Source: Lachnospiraceae bacterium
GTDB lineage: Bacteria > Bacillota > Clostridia > Lachnospirales > Lachnospiraceae
DNA: 64,000 bases
Assembly (NCBI GenBank): GCA_019421365.1
Contig: JAHZFJ010000006.1
Location: 105,200-169,199, forward strand
Direction of reading: 5' to 3'
The position numbers and the translations under genes were made by a program. Below the pieces are notes generated by a model that was not told the DNA's origin, searched no databases, and was given only the letters and a program-made list of their open reading frames with translations. Below, one piece after another: positions 55,819 to 63,970 of the stretch; position 1 is the first letter of the stretch, and each line of letters opens with the position of its first letter.

Positions 55819-57882
55819 ATGTCTAAAAGTTTATATATTTCTGAAAAACCAAGCGTTGCCCAGGAGTTTGCGAAAGCACTTAAGTACAACTTTAAGAAAC
55901 GTGATGGCTATATAGAAGCGGATGAAGCCATTGTAACTTGGTGTGTAGGTCACTTGGTTACAATGAGCTATCCCGATGTCTATGATGAAAGTCTTAAGAA
56001 ATGGTCATTAACTACGTTACCATTTCTTCCGAAGGAATTCTTATATGAAGTCATTCCAGATGTAAGCAAACAATTTAATACGGTGAAAGCGTTACTCAAT
56101 CGTGAAGATGTATCTGTAATCTATGTGTGTACTGACTCCGGACGTGAAGGAGAATATATCTACCGTTTGGTAGATCAACTGGCAGGAGTACCAGAGACGA
56201 AAGATAAGCGAAGAGTTTGGATTGACTCACAGACTGAGGACGAGATATTACGTGGAATACGGGAAGCAAAACCATTATCGGCATATGATCCTATATCGGA
56301 TGCTGCTTATTTGAGAGCGAAAGAAGACTACTTGATGGGGATTAACTTCTCACGTGTACTTACTTTGAAATATGGACAAGCAGTTACGAACTACCTACAA
56401 AGTAAATGGACTTCTATATCTGTAGGCCGCGTTATGACCTGCGTTCTTGGTATGGTTGTAAAGAGAGAACGTGAAATACGAGCATTTGTTAAGACACCAT
56501 TTTACCGAGTGATAGCAGGAATCAATACCTTCGGTAAGGAGTTCGATGGTGAATGGAGAGCAGTAGAAGGATCGAAGTATTTTAACTCTCAGTTGTTATA
56601 TAAGGAAAATGGTTTTAAAGCTAGAGAGAGTGCAGATCAGTTAATAACGGAATTAACAACGGATTTTAACAATCAGGGTGTAATCGAGAAGCTTGAAAAG
56701 AAAAAGGAGAATAAGAATGCTCCACTATTGTTCAACTTGGCAGAATTACAGAATGAATGCTCGAAGCTGTTCAAAATCAGTCCAGATGAAACGCTTAAGA
56801 TTGTACAAGAGTTATATGAGAAAAAATTAGTTACTTATCCAAGAACCGATGCCAGAGTTTTGTCAACAGCTGTAGCAAAAGAAATTCATAAAAACATCGG
56901 CGGATTACGAAATTACGCTCATGTAGGTGAATTTGCAAAAGAAATCTTAGAGAATGGTAGTTATAAGAACATTGCTAAAACAAGGTATGTAAATGATAAG
57001 CAGATTACGGACCATTATGCAATTATCCCAACTGGTCAGGGGTTAGCAGCTCTGAATGCGGTCCCACCAACTGCCAAAAAGGTATATGAAACAATTGCGA
57101 GAAGATTCCTAAGTATCTTCTATCCAGCAGCCGTTTATCAAAAAATCAGTCTTGTGGTGAAGGTGAAAGAAGAAAGTTTCTTCTCTAATTTCAAGATTCT
57201 AGAATCACCAGGCTATCTTAAAGTAACCAATTTATCTTTCATGACGAAAAAATCAGCAACACAGGCAACAGGATCACAAGTAACTTCTACACCGGTAGGA
57301 TCAGATGAACAAGCAAATGGAGAAGCTTCAGAAAATCAAGAAGACGTATTCGATGCAGAATTCATTAATAATATGAAGACCCTTAAGAAAGGTATGTTAC
57401 TTAGCATTACTGGATTTAATGTGAAAGAAGGAGAAACCTCTCCGCCAAAACGATATAATTCTGGTTCTATGATTCTTGCAATGGAGAATGCAGGACAGTT
57501 AATCGAAGACGAAGAACTTCGTTCTCAGATAAAAGGTAGTGGTATTGGTACAAGTGCGACGCGTGCAGAAATCTTGAATAAATTAATTAAGATTACGTAC
57601 CTAAGTCTGAATAAGAAGACGCAGATTATAACACCAACTCTTCTTGGTGAGATGATTTATGATGTGGTAAATGCTTCGATTCGTTCGCTACTGAATCCAG
57701 AGTTAACTGCAAGTTGGGAGAAGGGGTTAACGTATGTAGCTGAGGGAGACATCACCAGCGAGGAATACATGGTTAAGTTAGAGAATTTCGTAGCGAAGAT
57801 GACAAACGGAGTTAAGGGCCTTAACAATCAATATGCGCTTCGCCAATACTTTGATGAAGCAGCAAAGAATTATAAAAAGTAA
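55819..57882 (+). CDS. topB: DNA topoisomerase III
   Basis: 687 residues from ATG 55819 (MSKSLYISEKPSVAQEFAKAL), the normal TopB start; a TTG four codons earlier is less likely. The Toprim domain has EKPSV and CTDSGREGEYIYRLV; the active-site Tyr lies in KKLVTYPRTDARVLS; GSGIGTSATRAEILNKL and TPTLLGEMIYDVV follow. A type IA topoisomerase that relaxes and decatenates DNA. Residues about 485-525 are a low-complexity Ser/Thr/Glu insertion. There is no C-terminal zinc-ribbon region. It is chromosomal-sized and not visibly linked to conjugation genes. Confidence 0.95.
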   Translation: MSKSLYISEKPSVAQEFAKALKYNFKKRDGYIEADEAIVTWCVGHLVTMSYPDVYDESLKKWSLTTLPFLPKEFLYEVIPDVSKQFNTVKALLNREDVSVIYVCTDSGREGEYIYRLVDQLAGVPETKDKRRVWIDSQTEDEILRGIREAKPLSAYDPISDAAYLRAKEDYLMGINFSRVLTLKYGQAVTNYLQSKWTSISVGRVMTCVLGMVVKREREIRAFVKTPFYRVIAGINTFGKEFDGEWRAVEGSKYFNSQLLYKENGFKARESADQLITELTTDFNNQGVIEKLEKKKENKNAPLLFNLAELQNECSKLFKISPDETLKIVQELYEKKLVTYPRTDARVLSTAVAKEIHKNIGGLRNYAHVGEFAKEILENGSYKNIAKTRYVNDKQITDHYAIIPTGQGLAALNAVPPTAKKVYETIARRFLSIFYPAAVYQKISLVVKVKEESFFSNFKILESPGYLKVTNLSFMTKKSATQATGSQVTSTPVGSDEQANGEASENQEDVFDAEFINNMKTLKKGMLLSITGFNVKEGETSPPKRYNSGSMILAMENAGQLIEDEELRSQIKGSGIGTSATRAEILNKLIKITYLSLNKKTQIITPTLLGEMIYDVVNASIRSLLNPELTASWEKGLTYVAEGDITSEEYMVKLENFVAKMTNGVKGLNNQYALRQYFDEAAKNYKK

Positions 57883-57909
57883 GTAGATATAGTAATTAAC
57901 ATTACTATC

Positions 57910-58189
57910 GCAAAACTCTAACTATATTTCAAATAACTTCTTAACTAACGCACTATGGCACAAAACACGTTACGCGTCTAAATGCTTCTAAGTGTGTACA
58001 CCATGTTCGTCAAATGAAGCGGAACCGCATCGATTCGGCATCCTGCATCAGCTCAGGCTGGCTCGGTATCCATGCCTCGCCTTCCTTGTTTTCTGAGTAC
58101 ACATTAAGAAGTACTATAGGTGCTGCACTACCGTTTTTTTAGTAATAGTGAGTTAGATAAGAAGTAGATTTACATTATGTGAGTTTTGC
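57910..58189 (+). repeat. Foldback intergenic repeat, copy D
   Basis: 280 bp, from GCAAAACTCTAAC to GTGAGTTTTGC, in the same orientation as copy B. Shared blocks are GGAACCGCATCGATTCGGC, GCATCCTGCATCAGCT and GGCTGGCTCGGTATCCATG, and the flanking arms CTTCTTAACTAACGCACTAT against ATAGTGAGTTAGATAAGAAG. No ORF. It fills most of the gap between topB and the hexapeptide transferase. Confidence 0.75.
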
Positions 58190-58291
58190 TTTTACTACTT
58201 TATTGATACAAAGTAATAAAAAACTAAAATACAGTCATAATTATTAAGCTTGTACTATATATTGATTAGAGTGAAAAGGAGTGGAAAGTCT

Positions 58292-58957
58292 ATGGAAGAA
58301 TTAATGATTAGTAGTTTATATGATATGAGTCAAACAATAGCAAGTAAAGTGTTCGAAGGCTGTACTTATCCATGGGAAGTACTTCCTAGGATTGGTGCAT
58401 TTATAACTGAACTAGGCGAGACATTATCAGAAGAGGAATATAACAAAGTTGGTGAGAATGTATGGATTGCCAAATCAGCTAAAGTAGCTCCAACAGCATT
58501 TATTAATGGTCCTGCAATTATCGGTAAAGAAGCAGAAGTTCGTCACTGTGCGTTCATTAGAGGAAACGCGATTGTAGGGGAGGGGGCTGTTGTAGGTAAC
58601 TCTACAGAACTTAAGAACGTAATCCTCTTCAATAAGGTACAAGTTCCGCATTATAATTATGTAGGAGATTCCATTCTTGGTTACCGTGCACATATGGGGG
58701 CAGGTTCCATTACATCAAACGTAAAGTCAGATAAGACTTTAGTTGAGATTACAATTAACGGTAAAAGAATGGAGACAGGGCTTAAGAAAATGGGAGCAAT
58801 GTTAGGCGATAATGTTGAAGTTGGATGCAACAGTGTTTTGAATCCCGGTACAGTAATTGGAAGGGAATCCAATATTTATCCGTTGTCTATGGTACGTGGT
58901 TTTGTTAGTGAAAAATCAATTTATAAAAAAGCCGGGGAAATTGTGTCAAAAAATTAA
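58292..58957 (+). CDS. Hexapeptide-repeat (left-handed beta-helix) transferase, GlmU C-terminal-like
   Basis: 221 residues from ATG 58292 with AAAAGGAGTGG upstream. After an N-terminal helix region (about 1-60) come hexapeptide turns: VWIAKSAKVAPTAFINGPAIIG, AEVRHCAFIRGNAIVGEGAVVGNS and VEVGCNSVLNPGTVIG. GSITSNVKSDKTLVEITING resembles the acetyl-CoA-binding part of GlmU. There is no uridylyl-transferase domain, so it is a stand-alone acyltransferase or sugar-phosphate-binding protein; the substrate is not shown. Annotated relatives are often called UDP-N-acetylglucosamine pyrophosphorylase-like. Confidence 0.85.
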   Translation: MEELMISSLYDMSQTIASKVFEGCTYPWEVLPRIGAFITELGETLSEEEYNKVGENVWIAKSAKVAPTAFINGPAIIGKEAEVRHCAFIRGNAIVGEGAVVGNSTELKNVILFNKVQVPHYNYVGDSILGYRAHMGAGSITSNVKSDKTLVEITINGKRMETGLKKMGAMLGDNVEVGCNSVLNPGTVIGRESNIYPLSMVRGFVSEKSIYKKAGEIVSKN

Positions 58958-58959
58958 CA

Positions 58960-59237
58960 ATAAAAGAGTTGGTTTCTGTGGAAACTAATGAAATTTTAAG
59001 AAATTTTATCAAAAAGTATGGACTAATCGCGAGTTTTGTGCGAAAATGTGAGAAGGTGCGATGTGAGGTCAGGTTGAGAACAGCAATGTTTTTTAACCTG
59101 AGATTTGTGCCATGCTCAAATCTCGATGTTGTGGAAAGAAGTCAACTTCTTTTAACAATGTAGGCTAAGATAATCGCCATGAACATAGCCATATAGGTAA
59201 TTGGTATTCTAAAATGGATATTGAAAGGAGTTTCAAC
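58960..59237 (+). promoter_or_regulatory. Structured 5' leader of the scaffold-GGGtGRT operon
   Basis: The 280-base region has CAGGTT/AACCTG (near 59065-59101), GAGATTTG/CAAATCTC (59101-59125) and GAAGTCAACTTC (near 59139) stems in tandem, then a clean GAAAGGAG ribosome site. A 64-codon ORF at 58969-59163 lacks support and crosses these stems. A regulatory RNA leader is plausible, but it matches no riboswitch class that I can name. Confidence 0.4.
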
Positions 59238-59930
59238 ATGATTTATTCACATGAAGTAGAAAAAATGTGTCCAGTAGCACAAGGCGTTAACCACGGTGCT
59301 GCTCCAATCCCAGAAGAAGCAAAATGGGTAAAAGCAAAAGAAATCTCTGATATTTCTGGTTTAACTCACGGTATCGGTTGGTGTGCACCACAACAAGGTA
59401 CTTGTAAATTAACTCTTAACGTAAAAGAAGGTATCATTCAAGAAGCTTTAGTAGAAACAATCGGATGTTCAGGTATGACTCATTCAGCTGCTATGGCATC
59501 TGAAATCTTACCAGGAAGAACTATTCTTGAAGCATTAAACACAGACTTAGTTTGTGATGCTATCAATACAGCAATGAGAGAATTATTCTTACAAATCGTT
59601 TACGGAAGAACTCAAAGTGCGTTCTCTGAAGACGGTCTTCCAATCGGTGCTGGTCTTGAAGACTTAGGAAAAGGTTTAAGATCAATGGTTGGTACTATGT
59701 ATGGAACTCTTGCAAAAGGACCTCGTTACCTTGAAATGACTGAAGGATACGTAACAGGAATCGCTTTAGATGATGAAAATCAAATTATCGGTTACCAATT
59801 TGTAAACTTTGGTAAAATGATGGATTTCATCAAAGCTGGTGATGACGCAAATACAGCATTCGAAAAATCTAAAGGCCAATATGGTAGAGTAGAAGATGCT
59901 GTTAAGATTATCGATCCAAGACACGAATAA
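59238..59930 (+). CDS. NifU-like iron-sulfur cluster assembly scaffold protein
   Basis: 230 residues from ATG 59238 with GAAAGGAG eight bases upstream. The NifU/IscU-like core contains GWCAPQQGTCKLTLNVKEGIIQEALVETIGCSGMTHSAAMA, read in parts: the cysteines C-A-P-Q-Q-G-T-C and G-C-S-G-M-T are candidate cluster ligands. It is longer than IscU (about 130), with a C-terminal part MTEGYVTGIALDDENQIIGYQFVNFG. It is 18 bases before the GGGtGRT gene and always appears paired with it in related genomes as far as I know. Codons are strongly biased to those of abundant proteins (AAA, GAA, GGT, TTA). It probably carries an Fe-S cluster for, or with, its partner. Confidence 0.87.
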   Translation: MIYSHEVEKMCPVAQGVNHGAAPIPEEAKWVKAKEISDISGLTHGIGWCAPQQGTCKLTLNVKEGIIQEALVETIGCSGMTHSAAMASEILPGRTILEALNTDLVCDAINTAMRELFLQIVYGRTQSAFSEDGLPIGAGLEDLGKGLRSMVGTMYGTLAKGPRYLEMTEGYVTGIALDDENQIIGYQFVNFGKMMDFIKAGDDANTAFEKSKGQYGRVEDAVKIIDPRHE

Positions 59931-59948
59931 TAGAGGAGGTAACTAGAA

Positions 59949-60959
59949 ATGGCTTTATTTGAATCATATGAAAGAAGAATAGATAAAATCAATGCAGTAC
60001 TTAATTCATACGGTATTGCATCTATCGAAGAAGCAGAAAAGATTACGAAAGATGCTGGACTTGATGTATATAATCAAGTTAAAGCAATTCAACCTATCTG
60101 TTTCGAAAACGCTAGCTGGGCTTACATTGTAGGTGCTGCTATCGCTATCAAAAAAGGATGTAGAAGAGCTGCTGATGCTGCTGCAGCAATTGGTGAAGGT
60201 CTTCAATCATTCTGTATCCCAGGTTCAGTTGCTGACCAACGTAAAGTAGGTTTAGGACATGGTAACTTAGGAAAGATGCTTCTTGAAGAAGAAACTGATT
60301 GTTTCGCTTTCTTAGCTGGTCATGAATCATTCGCAGCTGCTGAAGGTGCAATCGGTATCGCTGAAAAAGCAAACAAAGTACGTAAAAAACCATTAAGAGT
60401 AATCTTAAACGGACTTGGAAAAGATGCTGCTCAAATCATCGCTAGAATTAACGGATTTACTTATGTTGAAACTGAGATGGATTATTATACAGGCGAAGTT
60501 AAAGAAGTTTTCAGAAAAGCTTACTCAACTGGTCTTAGAGCAAAAGTTAACTGCTACGGTGCAAACGACGTAACTGAAGGTGTAGCTATCATGCACAAAG
60601 AAGGCGTTGATGTATCTATCACAGGTAACTCAACTAACCCAACTAGATTCCAACATCCAGTTGCTGGTACTTACAAAAAAGAATGTATCGAACAAGGTAA
60701 GAAATACTTCTCAGTAGCATCAGGTGGTGGTACTGGTAGAACTCTTCACCCAGATAACATGGGTGCTGGTCCAGCTTCTTATGGTATGACTGATACTATG
60801 GGACGTATGCACTCTGACGCTCAATTCGCTGGTTCTTCTTCAGTTCCTGCTCATGTTGAGATGATGGGTCTTATCGGCGCTGGTAACAACCCAATGGTTG
60901 GTATGACAGTAGCTGTTGCAGTTGCGATTCAGGAAGCAGCTGACGCTGGTAAGTTCTAA
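59949..60959 (+). CDS. GGGtGRT protein
   Basis: 336 residues. The name-giving motif is present as SVASGGGTGRTLHPDNMG (about residues 257-274), with LGHGNLGKMLLEEETDCFAFLAGHESFAAAEG and VNCYGANDVTEGVAIMHKEGVDVSITGNSTNPTRFQHPVAG (read in parts) as other conserved regions. It is highly codon-biased like its upstream partner and has a GAGGAGG ribosome site, so both are probably abundant. The fold and activity have not been established to my knowledge. Pairing with a NifU-like scaffold suggests a metalloprotein or an Fe-S-related metabolic role (inference). Confidence 0.93.
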   Translation: MALFESYERRIDKINAVLNSYGIASIEEAEKITKDAGLDVYNQVKAIQPICFENASWAYIVGAAIAIKKGCRRAADAAAAIGEGLQSFCIPGSVADQRKVGLGHGNLGKMLLEEETDCFAFLAGHESFAAAEGAIGIAEKANKVRKKPLRVILNGLGKDAAQIIARINGFTYVETEMDYYTGEVKEVFRKAYSTGLRAKVNCYGANDVTEGVAIMHKEGVDVSITGNSTNPTRFQHPVAGTYKKECIEQGKKYFSVASGGGTGRTLHPDNMGAGPASYGMTDTMGRMHSDAQFAGSSSVPAHVEMMGLIGAGNNPMVGMTVAVAVAIQEAADAGKF

Positions 60960-60988
60960 GAAAATCAAATATAGATGTACAAGAAAGA

Positions 60989-61027
60989 CACGTTATATTG
61001 TTGAAAGACAGTATAACGTGCTTTTTG
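60989..61027 (+). terminator. Terminator of the scaffold-GGGtGRT operon
   Basis: CACGTTATA and TATAACGTG form the stem, followed by CTTTTTG. The 200 bases that follow before the IS30 remnant hold no convincing gene. Confidence 0.85.
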
Positions 61028-61228
61028 TCGTTTGCTTAATTGTAAAAAAATGAAATGCAACCCATTCATCTACAATTAAGAGTTATTTTTATAGTAAAAG
61101 TATATCTGCTAAAAGGATGCGTCTTAGCTTACAAAAGATTGGTGTATGTTTATATGCCAGTCTTTTTGTTTGCACAAATCTCCAATCCCATGTATGCTGA
61201 TGGAGTTGGCGGCGGATTGGAGGAAGTT

Positions 61229-61558
61229 ATGTCGAAGTTTTTTAGTTATGAAGAAAGACTTGAATTACTGAAGTATCTGAAGGAAGGACTTTCTTTTAAA
61301 GAAATCAGTTGTAGATTAGGTAAAGATCCTACCACGATTTTTAGAGAAGTCCGTAAGTAACTCAGTAACACCACCGGATACCCAGGTCAAGCTTATAATA
61401 CGTGTAAAAATCGTAAAACCTGTAACAAGAGACATATCTGTAAAGAAAACTGTTCTCGTAGTACGCTATATTGTAAGCACTGTTGTTTTTGTAATACAAA
61501 CTGTGCAGATTATGTAGAAGAAGTGTGCTGGGCTAGATTCCGTGCTCCTTACATATGA
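61229..61558 (+). pseudogene. IS30-family transposase, N-terminal remnant
   Basis: 110 codons from ATG 61229 (TTGGAGG upstream), with an in-frame TAA after codon 43. FSYEERLELLKYLKEGLSFKEISCRLGKDPTTIFREVRK (read in parts) is the IS30 N-terminal helix-turn-helix. After the stop the same frame continues with a Cys-rich region: CKNRKTCNKRHICKENC, then CKHCCFCNTNCADYVEEVC, matching the zinc-finger-like part of clostridial IS30 transposases. The rest of the transposase (DDE domain) is absent. It is a dead fragment at the boundary of an AT-rich accessory island; no inverted repeats were recognised. Confidence 0.8.
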
Positions 61559-61596
61559 ATTTTCAATATTTAAGTTTACAAAAAAATACATATATA

Positions 61597-61626
61597 TTGA
61601 CAAAAAAAAGAAAATAAATGTATAAT
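61597..61626 (+). promoter_or_regulatory. Promoter upstream of the MFS gene
   Basis: TTGACA, 18 bases and TATAAT in an extremely AT-rich stretch about 230 bases before the MFS start. The leader between holds no ORF that I can support. Confidence 0.65.
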
Positions 61627-61855
61627 ACATGTAATAAAAGTAATATTTGTAAAAAATAAATAAGTTTATTCTGTTTTTTTGTATTATTATTACTTAATAA
61701 GTTTTTTAATTTTTTGCAATATTTTTAATAACGCAAACAAATGTATCTAATTTAGTAATAATTTTGTTTTCTAATATTTACTGTAATATCAGTTTAAGTA
61801 GTTATATTCAATTAAGTTTTTTAAGTTAATCTTAAGAGAAAGGGATTTTTAAATT

Positions 61856-63043
61856 TTGAAGAAAGCAAGTTTTGAAAGAAATATTAATTGGTATAAGTAT
61901 TATATTGTATTTTCAGGAGCATTATTTATATGGCCTATAGAAGTTCTTTTTTTTAAAGATAGGGGCTTATCGTTCACCAATATAATGGTAATAGAGTCGA
62001 TTATTTCTATGGTTCAACTTATTTTAGAAATACCAAGCGGAATATTAGGTGATAAAATTGGATGTAAGAAAACTGTCTTGTTAGGGCTTATATCTCAAAT
62101 ATTTGCATACATAATTCTTCTTTTTAACTCATCTTTATTAGGTGCGTATGTGTATTCTATTCTATTAGCATGTGGTTATGCATTTGTGTCAGGAGCAGAC
62201 ACAGCATTGATATATGAATCTCATAAGATTTTAAAAAAAGAAAATGACTATGGAAAAACACTAAGAAGTGCAGGTTCAATAAAAATGTTTGCATTAGCAT
62301 TTGTTTCACTTATTTCTGGTGTTTTATACAAAATCAATTTAAATATTCCTTACTTATTATCTATAGTTTTTTTATTTATAGCATTTGTATTCATTTTGAC
62401 ATTTAAAGAAACTAATATAAATAATGAAAATATATCTAGTTCTAATACTTCATATCTAAAAGAAAATTTATGTTTAGCAAAAGAAACTTTTTGGCGTAAT
62501 AAGGATATTCACTGGATTATTTTAATAGCATTGCTGTTTACTTTTCTATTTACAGATATAAATTATTTTATGCAAGCTTACATGGGTTCTTTAAATATAA
62601 AGATCACATATTATGGTATTTTTTTCTTTGGTTGTAATATTATATCTGCAATAGCTTTTAAATATAGTGGGAAAATTGAAATGAAATTAGGAGAGAATAC
62701 ACGTTTTATAATGAGTATTTTCCTAACAATCATTTTTATATTTGCAGCATATATAAATAATATCTGTGGATTGTTTACATTATGTTTTGCAAGAGTTGGT
62801 GTTGCCACTATATCACCTATTTTAAATGTAAGGATAAATAGAAATATACCGTCAAAATCAAGAGCATCATTACTTTCTGTATATTATGCAATACTAAGTA
62901 TCTTTGTAGCTATTTTTGATCCAATAATGGGAAAGTTATTAGATATTTACGGTATTAATAAAGTCTACTATATTATAGGTACTATTGGAATTGTCTTAAG
63001 TTGTTTATTGCTTTATGAAAAAAAAGTACTTAAAAAAGATTAG
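61856..63043 (+). CDS. MFS transporter of the candidate peptide locus
   Basis: 395 residues with about twelve transmembrane helices. The start is TTG, 9 to 10 bases after AGAAAGGG. FERNINWYKYYIVFSGALFIWPIEVLFFKDRG, read in parts, and GILGDKIGCKKTVLLGLISQ (the motif-A-like loop G-x-x-x-D-x-x-G-x-K/R) are typical of the MFS group of small-molecule and peptide exporters. DTALIYESHK follows. It lies 63 bases before the small CGVCG peptide gene, so an exporter or self-immunity role is plausible; this is inference from position. Confidence 0.88.
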   Translation: MKKASFERNINWYKYYIVFSGALFIWPIEVLFFKDRGLSFTNIMVIESIISMVQLILEIPSGILGDKIGCKKTVLLGLISQIFAYIILLFNSSLLGAYVYSILLACGYAFVSGADTALIYESHKILKKENDYGKTLRSAGSIKMFALAFVSLISGVLYKINLNIPYLLSIVFLFIAFVFILTFKETNINNENISSSNTSYLKENLCLAKETFWRNKDIHWIILIALLFTFLFTDINYFMQAYMGSLNIKITYYGIFFFGCNIISAIAFKYSGKIEMKLGENTRFIMSIFLTIIFIFAAYINNICGLFTLCFARVGVATISPILNVRINRNIPSKSRASLLSVYYAILSIFVAIFDPIMGKLLDIYGINKVYYIIGTIGIVLSCLLLYEKKVLKKD

Positions 63044-63056
63044 AGTAATTAGGTGA

Positions 63057-63080
63057 ATTTAAATCAAATTTGATTTAAAT
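63057..63080. promoter_or_regulatory. Perfect 24-bp palindrome before the peptide gene
   Basis: ATTTAAATCAAA followed directly by its exact reverse complement, 26 bases before the peptide start. It could be an operator for a dimeric regulator or a small hairpin. Confidence 0.5.
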
Positions 63081-63106
63081 ATACAATTATAAGAAAGGAG
63101 AATAAA

Positions 63107-63247
63107 ATGAAAAAAGAATTAAAAAAATTTGCATTTTGGAATGAGGCATTAAATAATAAAAAATATGATCTCACGAAAAAAGACAAAATTGTATATGCTG
63201 TACATGTAGAGAAGTGTGGCGTTTGTGGTTCTAGTAGTTTGAATTAA
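63107..63247 (+). CDS. Candidate radical-SAM-modified peptide (RiPP) precursor, CGVCG type
   Basis: 46 residues with a very strong AAGAAAGGAG ribosome site eight bases upstream. The first 36 residues are a charged leader (MKKELKKFAFWNEALNNKK ... KKDKIVYAVHVEK); the end is CGVCGSSSLN, a CxxC core with small residues. It lies between an MFS transporter and a radical SAM gene, followed by a hairpin of the attenuator type: the usual layout for a precursor gene. The layout is reminiscent of the clostridial Cys-rich bacteriocin group with a CcpM-like maturase, but I cannot confirm family membership from memory. The start codon and length are clear. Confidence 0.75.
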   Translation: MKKELKKFAFWNEALNNKKYDLTKKDKIVYAVHVEKCGVCGSSSLN

Positions 63248-63266
63248 ATAGGTTAGTTACATGCAT

Positions 63267-63298
63267 AAGTAGGAATATTAACTTTTATATTCCTACTT
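63267..63298 (+). terminator. Attenuator-like hairpin between peptide and radical SAM genes
   Basis: AAGTAGGAATAT and ATATTCCTACTT form an exact 12-bp stem with an 8-base loop, 20 bases after the peptide stop; ACTCTTTA follows. In RiPP operons such hairpins give more precursor than maturase transcript. Confidence 0.65.
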
Positions 63299-63418
63299 AC
63301 TCTTTAATATTACAATACTTAAAATATTAAACATCTATATTATCTATATAATAATATTTAATACAAATATAAATTTAGTGTTCCAATTATACATAAATAG
63401 AAAGAATGAGGATAAGAA

Positions 63419-63970
63419 ATGAGTCAGACAGAAAAAAATGAGTTTTTATTACAATGGCATATTACAGCTAAATGTCAGCAGCATTGTAAGCATTGTTATA
63501 TGTATGATGAACCAACATATAAAAGTGAATGTGAAAATGAATTATCCTATGAAAATTGCATTAAAGTATTAGATGATTATAGGTCTTTTTGTGATAAAAT
63601 GAATGTAAATGGAAGAATTACATTTACTGGAGGTGATCCATTATTAAGAGGAGATATCTTTGAATTAATTAAAGAAGCTAAAAATAGAGATTTCTCTGTT
63701 GGAATACTAGGTAATCCGTTTTTAATAGATAGTGATATGCCACATCAATTAAAAGAAGCAGGTATAGAGCATTATCAACTAAGCTTAGATGGTCTAGAAA
63801 ATACACATGATTTTTTGAGAAAAAAAGGTAGTTTTGAAAAAACTATTCATTCTATCCGTCTATTAAAGGCTGAAGGGATTGTTGTACATATAATGAATAC
63901 TTTAAGCATTACAAATCAAAATGATTTACTACCATTAATGAAGGTATGTTCTAGTCAAGCGAAATTGTAA
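63419..63970 (+). pseudogene. Radical SAM peptide maturase, truncated
   Basis: 183 codons. QWHITAKCQQHCKHCYMY carries the canonical CX3CX2C cluster motif (C18, C22, C25); GRITFTGGDPLLRGDIFEL is the SAM-binding GGDP motif; YQLSLDGLENTHDFLRKKGSF is the family's SLDG strand. Relatives with a C-terminal SPASM domain are about 400 residues, but this frame stops at SSQAKL. The last 30 bases of the window contain CTAGAG/CTCTAG inverted arms, so an insertion here is possible; a frameshift is the alternative. The gene follows the peptide gene by 171 bases and would modify it, if repaired or if the C-terminal part is supplied elsewhere. Confidence 0.8.

Noticed and set aside
58969..59163. 64-codon ORF upstream of the scaffold gene
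   Set aside because: It overlaps tandem stem structures, has no convincing ribosome site and no recognisable protein; treated as leader.
61055..61228. In-frame upstream extension of the IS30 remnant
   Set aside because: A good TTGGAGG site precedes the ATG at 61229 and IS30 similarity starts there; the upstream part has no similarity.
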